The position numbers were made by a program, and so were the translations under genes. From Nemopilema nomurai (taxonomy: Eukaryota > Cnidaria > Scyphozoa > Rhizostomeae > Rhizostomatidae), in NCBI GenBank assembly GCA_003864495.1, contig ML133400.1, forward strand, positions 2,322,812-2,386,811: a DNA stretch of 64,000 nt. The letters run 5' to 3'. Numbering within the stretch: position 1 is the stretch's first letter; every line of letters starts with the position of its first letter. This document shows positions 24,101 to 38,213 of the stretch, piece by piece. The notes beneath the pieces were generated by a model, which had not been told where the DNA came from, did not search any database, and saw only the letters and a list, made by a program, of their open reading frames with translations.

Positions 24101-26347
24101 TTAAACACACGAGAACTATTTGCTTTACAAAAAGTCTAATGTGGCTGCCAATTTTATGTACAATTTGACTACCAACATGACTAGATGAACAAACTCTTTT
24201 GTACTGCTGAACTTTAAAGAAGCAATAAATAGTATAGCTTTGATTTTTGCCTACTTAAAATACTTTTGAGTGTTGCTGAATGACACAATTGGGCACTTGA
24301 TTTGCAATCTTCAACTAACAAATTTGTCAGCTTCTGGTCTTTTTCCAATGTTTACATACTCTGAGAAAGTTCAAATTGAAAAGAACTTTCTATATGCAGG
24401 ACTTATACCTATGATAATCTGTGCCATTTTAAAAGTAGTACATAGAGCATGTTACATCCCTTAATGAACACAACCAATGCTTGAAGCAGAGTATCTGTTA
24501 ATATAATGAAGAAAAGTCAAATGGAAATAAGAAAAACAGTCAGGAAACTAATGGATACACCCTGAAACATACATCACTCTTCACTAGAGAACCAAGAAAT
24601 GTTGTAACGCTCCATATCAAAATTCCTACGGCCATGACATACTTTCTTGAGTACCTGTCTCCAAGATAACCAAACAGGGGCGCAAAGATCATATAACTGC
24701 ATGTAAAGACAGTTTGAAGGAGCCCAGAAGTTTTTGAGTCAATTCCAAAGTAGCTTTGAATTAAGGTGAGGACACCTGAAGGAAGAAAACACGAACATAA
24801 GCAGATATTCAAGTACAAAAAAGATAACGTAAACTGACATGAGGAAAATACATAGCTCATACATCTTAGCAACAACATATATAAGTGTTTTGGGATGTGG
24901 ATGAGATAAAAACGACTAGCTATACCTCTCAATAAATTCAGTTTGATTGTATTATTGGATAATTATCAATTAATTGGATAAAACAATGTGTTCCAAGGTC
25001 ATATAAGGACCAAAATATTTAAGTGAAAAGAAACCATTTAAGGGGACCTAGGTAGAAAGATCTTAAAGTTTAAGCAAAATAAATTAAATCCTGGGTCAAA
25101 AACAGAGAAGAATTGGCTGCTATAGTAATGAAACGAATGCATGGAAAAAGGTGTGTTGCTTTCTACAATTTGAATCTCTTAAAAACTTGATTTTGAAAAA
25201 AAGGGCCTGCATATTTCATGAACCACCAACAGGGGCAGATTGGCTTGTCTGGGTATTCAAGGGATCATCCGAAGGGCAGGCTGGCTTGCTCTCTAACATC
25301 TCTTATAACTGTGATTACATATATGAAGTTGCTGAATAACTGTACATATATGAAAAGATAAAGTCAAACCCTTGAGTTAAGATGTTTGTTTACTTACTGT
25401 TTGGTCAGCAAATGCCCTATGTACTGTTAACAATGTTCTATTAAGCATCTATCCTTGTGCAAATTACTGAATTTAAATGTTATTTTTCTTAAAGACTAAC
25501 CTTCATTAGCATTTTCTGAGAAGTTTTCTAATATCACTTACATTTCTCTTATATATTCTAATATATTTCTCTGTCTCTGTTTGATCAAAATGTGCCAAGG
25601 CCGAGAAAAATAATCAATCCACCTTTGACTACCAATACCACAACATATAATTCATAATTTCAGTAGTATTTATACTTATTCAAACAAATATGAAGAATTA
25701 ACTTAATGTCCAAATTTGAAAATTTATGTGAGGTGTTAGAAACACTCATTAACAATGCTGTAGCTTTTTGGATTCCTCTTTTTGGGATTTAAAGCCTATT
25801 TCATTGAATCTTGGCAGTCTTTATTGCCCATCCCTTTGGGCTCTGGTAGGTTGAAACAAGAAATACAAAAGGGAACAAAGTGAAAGTGATGCATGGATGA
25901 TTGTGAAAATGAAAGTTTTCAGCTCAAATTCAGCTCTATGCAAAATCTAACTTGAATTATGAAAAAAGAGATAACAAAACGGATACTTCTCTGTGAGATT
26001 TCGTCTAATGATCAAACGTTTAATGAAACAAGTATCAAACAACACACGACGCACCCCCAGTTATCAAATTGCAGCCCTGAATAATTATTGTAGCTACCTG
26101 CAACTGTAAACCTATCCATGTAATTCAGAAGGTTGATAAGAAATAAAACAGCAAGGGTAACCATTGATCGGGTTGTCACTTGACTCTTTGGCACTGGCGC
26201 AGAAGCTGCCTGATATGGGGAATACCCCACCATTGACGAATCCCCAACTTCATCGCCTTCTGTCTCGGATTCTGTGTCCTGATTAGCACCGCTGTCTGCT
26301 GTTACGCCTTCTTTTTCCAGACTTCTTGCATTTTGAACAATGCTCAT
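18172..26347 (-). CDS. Spinster-type MFS transporter, paralog A
   Basis: Lipid transporter of the major facilitator superfamily. Vertebrate relatives SPNS1 and SPNS2 move lysophospholipids or sphingosine-1-phosphate; which one this matches cannot be decided here. Nine exons (5' to 3'): 26098-26347, 24573-24775, 23820-23971, 23063-23299, 22273-22401, 21441-21636, 20919-20984, 20075-20173, 18172-18546. Phases close to 568 aa. Seen: a polar N-terminus of about 70 aa, then family signatures [24 protein letters not shown] (MFS motif A), [49 protein letters not shown] and [13 protein letters not shown] hydrophilic tail of about 80 aa follows the last membrane segment. In exon 7 the segment usually NWAIVADILL reads [11 protein letters not shown]. 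The neighbour at 28.5-36.4 kb is a tandem paralog. The start is the first ATG in the first exon. Confidence 0.92.
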
Positions 26348-28540
26348 TTTAGCTTGCAACTTGATGGTCTCCGTTTTGCAATGACCTTTGGACGTTCAAC
26401 TATCAATCTATCAGTCTCTATCGCGGCACAAAACGGGCCTAGGCACTTGATGGCGTCTATGAAGAGGAGGTAGTGCTCATTTGACAGCCGCTGGATAATG
26501 CGAACATATAAACAGCAAGAACATAGTCTAAGAGAATCCCTGCAACAACTTTCCTTGGGCTAGAAACTGCACTTGACTGACTTCAATTGGAGTTATTTTT
26601 CATTCCTAAGAAGTACGCTATGCAGAGCAGACAAAAACTTCGAATGTATAGTGCTTCATGTAAAGTCAAATCACATGATAGTTTGTTCCGGGAATTCGGA
26701 CCTCCAATTGACAGTTCGAAGATTGCAATTTTTTACTGACTTCAAAAAAATCGGGAGGGGAGGATTCATGCTTACACTCTGATGATAGATGGCGGGGAAG
26801 GAAAATAGGGTGGCCATTGGTTCAGATTCTTCATATATATGATGTTGAATTAACAGGGAGAATTTTACTTCCAGAACACACATGTGCATCTTCAAGCGAT
26901 TCCTTTTAGGAAGGCATTATCGCGCAAAAAAGGCTCTAACTGCTGATGGGGCGGCGCCTGGAGGCTTCTTTTCTCTTCAAGAAAAGTGTTAAAAATAAGT
27001 ATTCAAAAGGGAAGCAAAATTTCAAAAAGGGGCTCCAGACCAGCTTTATTTGCATCTAGTTGCCCCCCTCCAAATCCGCCACTGCCCTTAACTGACCTTC
27101 ATGACAGCAAATCACTCAAATTATTCATCGCATTCTGGTTTTCCATGCCCTCTCTGAACATGCAAAGTTCTTGTTTATAAGAAATTATGTCGCGAGAAGA
27201 AATCAAACAATTTGTGGTCCTTTCAGGAACAAAATGTCTATTACCTATTATATGTCGAGTGGTTTATAAATACCTTAATAGCATACTCGTGTTGATGCTA
27301 TTGAGAATTAGACAGCATTAGACAGTTTTATAATACTAAATTTGTTGAACGACGCAAAAAATAGAAAGAAAAGCAGCGGCCTAACTTCCCGTAAGGGGCA
27401 TCAGATGGCTCTGCAGAGGTGTGCCAAAATTCATTTCAAACCCTTTGAAACTGTTTAGATTTCAAGTTGCAGTGTCGAATTGACCGCAAGTTAGGAGACA
27501 ACAAACAACTTTCTAGCCATTTCCCGTCAACCTGCGCAATGGATTGAATGTTTCTAGCCTTATCCGGTCTCATCCATCGATTCTACTTCACATTTGACTT
27601 GCTTACATTGCTACAGTCATTTACTGATAAAGGTCTGGGATTTCTGAAGCAATTTTCAGGGACTGTTTTATTTAGATCTTCGGACCTCTTTATAAAAAAT
27701 GTATAAATTGAATAGGTTAAGAATGAAGCATTTGCATGTATTTAAGGTATTTTTTGAGGTCATTTCCCAAAGCATTTCCGCCAATTTCTAACTAAAACAT
27801 TCTACCGAAGTTAGCATCACAAGACCCCAATTACCTTTCTTTAATACCTTAAAAAATCATTCCGTATACCCACCACTTCTTGGCAACCAAGTCTTTATCA
27901 TGACGCCCCTCCTTTGAAACTAGAAAGCCTGGCGTCTACTGATAACGCGTCCAAAAGGGATCGACAAAACAGATGAAAATGGGTTCACAACAGTGGCGGC
28001 GTAAATATGTTTTCTCTAGGACGGCCAAGAAGATTTTCACACCCCCTATATATTGTTACTATTAATTACAGAGATGAACAAACCAGCAAACGATATTGGT
28101 ACCCCCTTATCTCTAATTGCGCTTCGGTTTTGTTCCTTGGCTACCGCGCCACTGGTCCATATTACAAGCGAGATTGTCCTTAGCCTATTTGACCCAGAAA
28201 CAAAAAAAAGTACTGGAAAATGGCTCAAGATTTTTAATGGCTCCATCTGCGATGCCATTGTTGATATTCATGCATAGGGATTAAGACAAAAAATGCAGAA
28301 ATATTGATGACCATCTTGACTGGAGAATCTCAGACGAACACATAATCAAACGATGAAGCATTTCAATATATTTTCATTATCGGAAAAATTAAACTCTCAT
28401 GTGTGTGACATAAATTTGACTTTGGAAGTAATATACACCAGGTAAATTTGGATAAAAAAATTGAATTATGAAACAATCGTGTTTATAAAATTGTCAGTTG
28501 TTATATATTATAAAAATGTCTAAATAACAAATATTTGCTG
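26348..28540. other. Intergenic spacer between the two Spinster paralogs
   Basis: No gene seen. It contains a degenerate foldback-like piece at about 26946-27090: GGCGGCGCCTGGAGG on the left, and on the right the complement of CAGTGGCGGATTTGGAGGGG. A lone CAGTGGCGGCG lies near 27993. These resemble hAT-MITE ends, but I could not define a target duplication. Confidence 0.35.
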
Positions 28541-31500
28541 TTACGTGTGTGTTGTGGATGGAAATGGTGGGTTGGTGTTTCCCTCGTCACCTGCAGCCAC
28601 GTCCCACAGCTCTTTCTCTTTGTCTCGATGCAAAGTCAGGCTGCAGAAAAGATAGGCGGCTCCTCCGAGGACTGATAAAAACGGCGTTATGTACAAAGCG
28701 TTTAGCAAAGCTTCTTGGTCACTGAAACCCGACTTACTGACGCTGTCTGAAATCTAAAGGGAATTCGTCACTTAGACCGGGGGTTAGCCCATAAAGAAAC
28801 CTTTTAGAAATCGATCCTGAATGGCCATATTTCAGGATACACCGGGGGTTAGCATAAACAAAGAAGGTTATTTTTCTATAAAACCTGTCTTCAAATAGCC
28901 GGTATTAAAGACCTATCTAATAGGCCGAGTGACCAACGCGGACAAATTCAAAATTACATAATCAAATTTGGGCCTTATGTGATATGGCTTGGAATGTAGA
29001 AAAGAGGGCCTAAAGTGGCTCCGAAAATGACTTTGCTACACATTAAATTTCAGACGAACCTTTGACAAAAAATTACTCAAAGCAAATATTGGGGAGAGCA
29101 TCAATTTAACAATTGTAGGGGATTCAAAGCTATAAGCATCAGCTTCATTGACGGTTAGTTATATTGATGCAATTAACCCCTGTAAGCACTGCATGTCAGC
29201 CAGAGACCAAAGCTGACACCTATTCACGTTCCGTATGTGAGAAATCAAGCCAAACTCCTCAGCAATTCCGTTCATGAGTATTAGATTGATAATCACACAT
29301 AATCACACATAATCACACATAATCACACATAATCACACATAATCATAATAAGCAGCAGAAACATATGGCAAACTCACAGCGCCAATGATAAATGGGCTGG
29401 ATGCATCCCCAAGAAGGTGCTGGGTTAAAATTTGCATCGCCTCTGCGGTTGAGCGTCGGTTGGGAACGATGACGGCCTAAAAGACAGTAAAATTGAATGT
29501 ACGCTGGTTGTCATTTAAATAACACAAACACTGAAAGTTATTCTTCGCGAACATCGGAAAAAATTCCATGGGGCACTTTACAAACATTGCAGATCTGTTG
29601 CAATTATCGGAGAGATTTCGTAACAATAATTTGCCATTGAGCAGCAATTGCAAAGCTCTTGTAGATCAGAGGAGGTTTTACGAGACTTCTTATGAAACGA
29701 AAAACACATTGAGAATATGCTTAACATGTACTCTTTCTGCATAATTCGTAGATACTACTTTTTATTACATGGGAAAAAAAATATTTTGGATAAAGAAAAT
29801 AAAAATTACTTTCTTTAAGTTAATGGGATTCAAATTGAAATAAAACATTGATCAAACATGACGTACTAACGATTACTTTCAATAATTATATTTTGGCTAC
29901 ACGATAGTAACAAACTAGTTCTTCGTCATCATTAATCATCATCATCATCTGTAATTGAGTTGAAAGAGAAATAAAATATTTTAATCAATATTGCTTGAAG
30001 ATTATCAAAATATTCTGGCGGCAAAAGAGTAACAAACATCTGTTTACAGGTACAATATATTTATTAGCTTTTATAACTTAATTTGAAAATTCATCGACAT
30101 AAAGTTAAACGAGTTCTAAATTTTGGCTGAGATTAAACTCACCAAACGCAGGTCAGCATTGGGTACCCAATACAAGCAGAGGAACACTTCTGCTACGAAT
30201 ACTAAGATCTGAAAAAATCATTTTAAAAACACTTGGCCAGTCCAATTATTATTCAGAAACAGTGAAGATTGATCAGAGTTTGAGAAAAAGGCAATATTTC
30301 TGGCGACAAGCTTCTCTCTGAGACTGCAGAAGAACCTTTAAAACAATTACTGCATCTTTAAAGCCTTGAGATACAACAACAGCCTAAAGCAAACCCAGAG
30401 GCAGTGCGTTTATTGAAACAATACAGGGTTAACAATCCAGTTCAAAGAGGCAACTCTACTTGTTTATACTATTCCCCGATATCAGTTTAGCCCTATTTCA
30501 ACTCACGTTTCCTCGCCAGTATCTTGATTAAACATAATTCGCTGACCATTTGGACCAAGACATTCACGTGGCCTAGAACGCAGTGACCAGCTTTCGCTCT
30601 ATTATCCGTTTAAGACAAGCAATGCTAATGCTTTCTGCACTGTTTTTAGAAGAAGCTGATTGCTGACTGAGCCTTTGCAATCCTATCCTCCCACTCTACC
30701 TGGTATCACTTCCTCTCCTCATCGATCATAGCAAGATCGTATCATAGCAAGATCGTACAGAAAAACAGCCTTATCAATTGCATTCCGTATGGTTGGCATG
30801 CTTCAGTATCTTGATCTGCATTCTAGCAGAATCGAGAAGATGATGCCAATAATAAGCAAAGGTAACTGGATCTCACCCAAGATGATGTCACGTGCTTGTC
30901 CGCCAAGAATAGAGCACCAAATAGGAAGGGGCCACCACCGAGTATCCCGCAGGCGCATACAAGCGCCTCTCCGTTTTGGCGAAACTTTCTCAGTCTCCTT
31001 GAAATCTCTGCACCAGCCAGAACACCAGTAAGACCAGCAATAAATGTTATGACGCCAACCAAAAAACTTATCCTGTAAAAAGTAAATCAATTTTTTCAAC
31101 AGTCTACAAAAAGTAGTTTTTGCTATCGATATATAAACTACATTTTCCGCACTTTACTTTCTAATTACAATTCATACCCTTTTCATCTTTAATTTACTAA
31201 ACTTCCCCGACGTTTCTAAGTGATAGTCAAGGTCGTAGCATTAAATAACTGTCTACAATGTGCATTCCTGTTCTTGGAGACCCTCCTAAATGCATTGATA
31301 GGGAGCAAAAGAGGTACAATTGGGCGGTGTACACCCCCCAACCAGAATTTCAATCCAAATCCAAACAACAGATGAACATATGTATATATAGAAAGCAATA
31401 TGTTCCAGCAATCTCTTTGTATCAGGCAACTGAAGAAACTACTCTTGCTATGGGGGTGTCTTATAAAGTTGTCAACCCCCTAGAAGCGTTTGGGAGTAAA

Positions 31501-31883
31501 TGTTGTTAGAGGCAATATTCATCTAGTTGCGAGAGGCTAGACGAGAAAGGTTCGCTTTAAGCGTGTCGGAAGTCAAAGTTTTCAAAGTATTTAAAGAAAC
31601 TTGTTCCAATGTTGACATTTAGGAAAACAAAAAACAACACCCTAAATAGATTCGTGGTGTTGTAATGACTCCTTTGTCTACTTTCCATTGTCACACCATG
31701 TCATGCTGACACATCTTTTCTCGCTCCTCAGTCTAGACTGTTCCATCCTCATTACATCACCATTTCATCATCCTCTCTCATCCCTTGTCAGCAAATTTAT
31801 TCTTAGATTAATCAGTATAAAAATAATTGTAAAGTAAGTCAGAGACAGTCAGGAACAGAGCTACAAAAAACAACAGACAACGC

Positions 31884-31966
<83 letters not shown>

Positions 31967-34900
31967 CCTGGCTCCGTGTTCTCTGCACGTTAAACAAGAC
32001 AACTTTGGCTCGGATCGTCCATAGAGGTTGAGCAACGCAGTCGGTAGAAACCCATCTCAACTCGTTTCTACAGTGTCGTATCAAAATTTTGTAGTGGTTG
32101 AATAGAATGGACATTGTAGATGATCATATAAAAAGTACCACTGCTACGGATTGCCACATATAAAAATATTATTCTAATGAGAAGTGACATGTCAAGTGAA
32201 ATTTCCATGGAATATGAAATTTCATTGTAGACAAAGCGGTAATTTTAAGCATGGAAAAACGTAAGCAAGAAATCTTACTTATCTAAAGTTACATCCTTTC
32301 CCATTCTCTTTTGGGACTCCACCATAAATGTTGGGGCCCAGAACGCTAATCCACCAACCACAAACGACACAAGTGTGGTCCCAGCGGTTGCCCACAAGAA
32401 ACTCTTTCTATAAAACGAAGGGTAGAACAAATAACACCAACAACAATAACAATAACATATATATCTATTATATGTCTAACGAAACTTATGTGCTACAATG
32501 TTACATCTAAGTGAGGTTACTTTTAATGTGATTCCCCAATAGTTGGTTTCACAAAGTGAACAAGTGCTTTGTGGTACAGAACTGCACAATTGCTAGAAAA
32601 AGCGGAACTAGTTTCTATTGGAAAATCCCATTCTTTGTAGACAGAAAGAGATCGTCTTTTCCCTTGGACTCTTCTAAAGTTAGGTGTTAAGTAACGTAGA
32701 TTGGTCAATTATAACCAATCACGCGCTCTGCTTATCACCCTCTAGTGTTTTCGATCTGCATCTGGCTATTTATTCGGTCAATTTTTGGTTATCTTCCGAC
32801 GTTTGCATACCCTGAGGAGTGTCGGACGAAAAAAGTACTTTTAAGTATGCGAAAAATATTTCCGCTTTTTCTGTTTCACAAAGTGTATTCTAAAGGTGAT
32901 GAACATCGATTCTCTTGTAGTTTCCCCAACAAATTTGCGCTTAGGTAACAGAAACACTCAACCTACACCTTTAAAAGATACTCAATATAGTACTTACACC
33001 TTTAAAAGATACTTCAAATCATCCTTATATTTCGTAGCTTTTGCTCCGTGAGAGCGATTTTCTCCTCTGATAGCTTTGATCTCCACAGCTCCACGTTCTG
33101 GTTCGTTAAGAAACAAAACAACCAAAAAGGCACAAATCAAACCCAAGCCAGGTGTGACCTAAAAATTACCATCTCAATTTCAATATTAGATATCTTATTA
33201 TTAATTTCCATATTAGCTATTTTGTCATTAATTCCAATATAAGACCGTTCTGTATTGTTTCAAAGCTTGATACCTAGCTCTTTGTGACATGCCTTTTAAA
33301 CACTAAAACATGTCTATCTTAAAATAAACTATTTTTTCAGAGGGCAAAGCCTTCTTCGTGGATTGAGATCCTACAAACATGATGAAATGACCACTGCTAT
33401 TAGTGTACACAACCACAACAAATTAGCTCAACTTTCTCAGATACTTGTTTGGTAAAACCAAAGTTGAAGCATAATTGTAAAAGCCTTGGCCACTGGGAAA
33501 GTACCAACAATTAGCAGAGAGGGCTTGGCTAAAATTTTACTTCAAGCAGAGATTGTATATGTAGCATCTGTCTGTTTACAAATTTCATTTGCAGAATTAA
33601 AAGAGAGATTAATACTATTTTACTAAATACAAAACTAGTTTTAAAAAGATAGATGACGATTAAATCTGAGATGAGGAGATTAATTCAACTTTTTAAAAAC
33701 AAATACCCTAAGTGCCCACTGCCATCCGTGCAGCAACTTTGATGCCTTTGCACCAACGATGTAGCCAAGTCCACTAGTGAGATAAATTGTAGTCAACAAA
33801 GAATCAGGAAACTTCGTTAGTTCTGCTTAGCATACACAAGGTAGCCAAAAGAGCCCCTTCCTCTCTCTATAGCACCCCTAAGAAGCAGTGTCCTGAAAAT
33901 ATGGGTGAAAGCATTTCAAGCAAATGTTCTTACTCCAAGGCAAAAATTTCAACCTTGTGATCATAGATAAAAGCAAGAAACAAACACACAGCTCATTGCA
34001 AAGAGAAATTGATGCAGGTCAAAGTATAAAATTATAAAAACATGACTTATAGTCTTAAAATATCACAGAGACACAGTCCAGTAATGTTACATTATTATTT
34101 CGAATACATATCCAAAGAAATTCAAAAAATTCATCCAAAATGTGTTTTATGCTTTTATAGACAAAAAGATATAAGGAAAATAAATTGCCAATCAGTCCTT
34201 TTGAATCAAGCCTTTTAATGCTATTTTTCTATCAAATCTATTATCTAATCTATTATTTCGCTTCAGGAGCTATCAAATCAGGTTTTTAGCGGCTTAGATT
34301 GCAAATAATGTGTTGTTGGAAAAATTTGGTACCTCTTAAAAGTGAGAAACGCAGTAATAATTCTTACAAAGAGACTTGTCCAGTATATCAAAATATAAAA
34401 TTTTTGATCTAGTGTGAGACATCAAAATATTCAATGTTTCATCACAATATGCTTATTTATCAGGGACCACCATACAAATGATTTTCCTGATTTTGTTGAC
34501 AATGATTTTGCTGGGTAGGTTATTTCATTTGCATTTTGACTAAAAATAAGAATTTCTATTGCCAGTGTTAGATTGTATGACAGATCATGTACTTTGAAAT
34601 AATGTAACGGAACACAGTGATATGTTCAAGCTGACTATTTGATTAAATTTCAAATAACCCAAACATCATACCTGCCACAAGGTATTGCAAAATAGAAAAC
34701 AGACAATGCTTTTGTTCTCTTTTCACCAACAAACATATCTGCTATTATGGTTGGTGATACAGTTGAGTAGCTAGCCTCTCCAATTCCCACCAGACCTCTT
34801 ATGACAAAAAACCAGACAACGTTCTAGGTAAGAATTTGCATGTTACCAAGCAGTGTTGGTACAAGGCATTTAAACCTGTAATAAAATCTTATTGTATTTT

Positions 34901-36388
34901 TTTTTACCTAGTGAAGATAAAATGAATCATCAAGTCAGCAACTGGAATAACTACATTACCAAGTTGTATTGGAAAAAAACATCAAAACAAAAATTACAAC
35001 AACACAAACAATTATTTAATTCTTTTCCATAAAGATTAAAATTTGCCTTCTTGAACTAGATGCACATTAGTCCTTTCCTATTTGCCTGTATTTTTCTTCA
35101 AAAATTTCACATGAAGGGTGCAAGGGGAAAATACTTACAATGCATTTCAGAAAAACAAAAAACATCTGGGTTACCATTAGGCCAAAATGAATAAAATTAC
35201 ATAAAGGACCATAATAAATTTGGCAACAACAAAAAAGTATAAAAATGAGAAACTTCAACATAAAAAATCATGACTAAAACATACATCACTGGTAATAAAA
35301 GACCCAGCTAATGTCATCATGCTCCATATCACCATGCCAACTGCAATTACATACTTCCTTGGAAAACGATCCCCTAAATAGCCAAAGAAAGGGGCAAACA
35401 GCATGTAACTGCAAGTAAAAATGGTTTGCAGCAGACCGGCCTGTGTGTTATCTAGATGATAATATGATTTAATCTGTGGTAGAACTCCTGCAAGCAAGAA
35501 CAAAAAGGAATGTGAGGTCAAACAGTATTTGTAGGTTTTGCAATAACTGTTAGGTAATAAACTTTTGGGTTCGAGTGATATTCTCAAAGTGGGCTTTGAC
35601 CACCTTATACCTTTGATGTTGTAAACAATTTCAGTGTTAGTTTACCCCATGAATGTCTGACAACGCTGAATTGCCAATGTAGAAAAAATTTACAGAGTGA
35701 TGACCAAACCCACAGTCGGAGATTCAGTTTCAATATTTGCTTTAAATTCTCCTCTCCAACTCCTTTCTAGTAACTGGAAAGCCAAAGGATTGAAAATTAC
35801 AGTAACAACTTCATTTCAAACGAAGATTATAAAGGTTTTTCATGTATCTTTTCAAGGGAGGAATAGATGGAAAAACTAAGCGCATTTGGACCCGCCGGTT
35901 GCGTGGGTATCTGTAAATGGCTTTCCCATGTCTCTGATTGATTTAAAACTTTAATGGCACATTTCGTCATGTGGGAGCTACAGTTGTAGATAAAATTGAT
36001 GGGATAAATTATTTGTTTTTAAAGTTTTTGTCCTTTTATTCGAATACGATGATCCTTAGTAAAGTTTGAAACCAGAAGAGGGGTTGCGTTACTTGATGTC
36101 ACAGGTCAACAGCTCATTATAATCCTAGAAAGAGTCAAATAAATGTGACAAAAGCATTACATTACCTGCTATTGTAAGCCTGTCCATGTAATTTAGAAGG
36201 TTGATGAAAACTAATAACGCTAAGGAAAAACAAGCTTGGCATGTTGACACCATAGTAGCATCGTCGCTTCTGGTAACAACATCATCAGTGGGTTTCGTCA
36301 TATCTTTAGCTTGCATAGTGCTATCGCCAGCTCTAGGGCCTAGGAGTTTTTCTTGTTCCGGAGAATGATCACTGCTTTGCCGGATCAT
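28541..36388 (-). CDS. Spinster-type MFS transporter, paralog B
   Basis: Second Spinster-family transporter, in tandem and same orientation as paralog A. Ten exons (5' to 3'): 36166-36388, 35285-35487, 34672-34823, 33707-33773, 32998-33158, 32279-32407, 30877-31072, 30143-30208, 29378-29476, 28541-28753. Phases close to 502 aa. Signatures: [26 protein letters not shown] (motif A), [46 protein letters not shown] and [12 protein letters not shown]. Seven exons have exactly the same length as in paralog A (203, 152, 129, 196, 66, 99 and, by phase, the first). The 237-bp exon 4 of A is split in B by an intron between WALR and VTPG. The N-terminal and C-terminal tails are shorter and unrelated to those of A. 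Exon 8 reads [11 protein letters not shown] where most relatives have NWAIVADILL. Substrate unknown. Confidence 0.92.
29291..29346. repeat. 10-bp tandem repeat (AATCACACAT)n
   Basis: Five exact copies plus a partial sixth, 31 bp from exon 9 of Spinster paralog B on its 3' intron side. It is a simple minisatellite; equal-unit copies without spacers rule out CRISPR. Confidence 0.85.
31885..31964. repeat. (TC)40 microsatellite
   Basis: Eighty bases of perfect TC dinucleotide repeat inside intron 6 of Spinster paralog B. The open frames reading Arg-Glu repeats on the minus strand are by-products of this tract. Confidence 0.95.
32962..33012. repeat. Short direct repeat across a splice donor
   Basis: ACACCTTTAAAAGATACT occurs twice, about 34 bp apart (starting near 32964 and 32996). 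The right copy carries the exon 5 donor of Spinster paralog B (exon ends at 32998). The left copy duplicates the end of the exon in the intron, but its donor reads GTGTAGGT, not the GTGTAAGT of the true site. Confidence 0.7.
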
Positions 36389-38213
36389 CTCGTGTTATCC
36401 CTGTCTCCCGTTAATTACGAGGAAAAGAACAGGTAACAAACACACTTGCAGCGCACTTGCACTTTCAAGCGTTTTCTTCCTCACAAAATGTCAACCTCTT
36501 TCTTGAGATCTGCTTCCTGTTTGAAAAAGAGGTCTTGTGTGTGAAGTCTAATTAAGCGAAAATGTCCATTTTCTAGTTAAACTTTCTAACTTGATTACCA
36601 ACTGAAGGTAACAGGCTAATAATTTAGTAGCTGGATATTTGTTTTGATGTAATGCCTCAAGTTTAATCTTGAATTGCTAAAATTTCGACACCCCCAATAT
36701 TTTTATGCTATCCGTTGAATTTTGTTTTGATTCGGTAAATAGCTTATTTGGTAGTCAGTAGTGATGAAATGATGCCAGTCTAGTCAGTCTGCGTAGTGGC
36801 TGACAGGAGTCGCATCTTGCAAAAGCTTACCAACTTGCCCTTACCGCACCCGTATCCGTGGCAAGTAATGGAGGCTCATTTTCAAGGTTGAAGCTGCTGA
36901 AGACGTTTTTGCGGCAAACATATCTGATGATAATTGCTTGTGAAAGTGATGTAAGAGACAAGATAGACATTGGAAAGCTTGACGATAAATATTCAAAACT
37001 TAAACCAGGAAGGATGTTTCCCTAGCTCGAAAAAACCGCAACAAAGACTCAGGCCTCTCTCTATAACCATCTTCACAGCACAAATACAGTGGTTGCTTTT
37101 GAAAGCCATATGCAAGCATCTTGCGACGAGCTTTTTATGTAAACACTATCAAAGAATTACATAAAGTAAATAGCATCAAGAGATTATATCATGAGCTTTT
37201 TGAAAACATGTTTTTTCCAAAATCATCTTCATAATCCGCAAAAATTACAAAGGAAGAATTTTTGGGATCATGAAAACAGGCAACTTTCTCTGCGATAAAG
37301 CTTAGTATTTCCATGGCTACGTATTTGAACCAAAAGTTATATACTCTTGCAGGGATGGTTTATAACTAAGCGGATAACTTGACTACCAAGAATAGGTAAG
37401 ATCCGAATTAAGACTTCACTTTAAGGTCTTGCTTATGAAATTCTTAATTGCATCCTGACGTTATTTCATGGGCTACCGAGACGAGTGTCAACGTAGCATA
37501 CCATCTTTGTTTTTCTACAAAGATGGATATCATCCAAACATCACTTTACCTTGCCAGCAGTTTCTGCAGCGTTAATAAAATACCTTCAATTCTTCTCAGT
37601 CTCTAATAAATTTTAAACTGGTGAAGCGTTAGATGTATTGAAAATTGAAGTTTGGTGTGTAATTTTTTTTGAAAAGGGTACAGTTGCAAAGCCAATTAGA
37701 GTAGTAACCTTGCACATTCGAATTAAAATCATTCAAAGGGTCTGACATTTTTGTTGTATAAAAAGACTTGTTGTCTTGTTTGACCTAATGAAAACAATCA
37801 AGAGACTACCAAAAACCTATCATTTGCGTATGCCTTACCAGTTTTTTACGCTTTTCTGATGACTTGCAATGAAAAGAATGGCAAAATTAACAATAAAAAA
37901 TGCAATTTTGCAAAATGACGTTTTCGATTTTAGATCACGTAGCGAGAAATTGCCATGTCCAGCAAATACAGACTAAAATTGGAGCTCTGTCTTATTCAAG
38001 CTTCTGTGTTCATGATAGCATACAATGAAAGAACTGAAAGAAAAACTCAAAGTTCTGCCACCTTGTGATGATCGTAGGGGCCAATGCAATGACTACAATA
38101 ACTCATGTACATTAGCAAAACAAATAAGCTTGTTACTGAGAACAATATTCAACGGGACGATTCATACAGAAGGACACTGTTCAAGACTTTAAAGTTTCTA
38201 AATCAAAACGAGA
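36389..38213. other. Intergenic spacer
   Basis: Between the start of Spinster paralog B and the stop of the WD40 gene. Nothing recognisable beyond short chance frames. Confidence 0.4.

Noticed and set aside
29291..29346. CRISPR-like regular repeat
   Set aside because: Units are contiguous 10-mers with no spacers in an animal genome; a plain tandem repeat.
30728..30758. Duplicated ATCATAGCAAGATCGTA
   Set aside because: A 17-bp local tandem duplication in an intron; too short to be informative.
31808..32114. Arg-Glu repeat frames
   Set aside because: By-product of the (TC)40 microsatellite inside a Spinster B intron.
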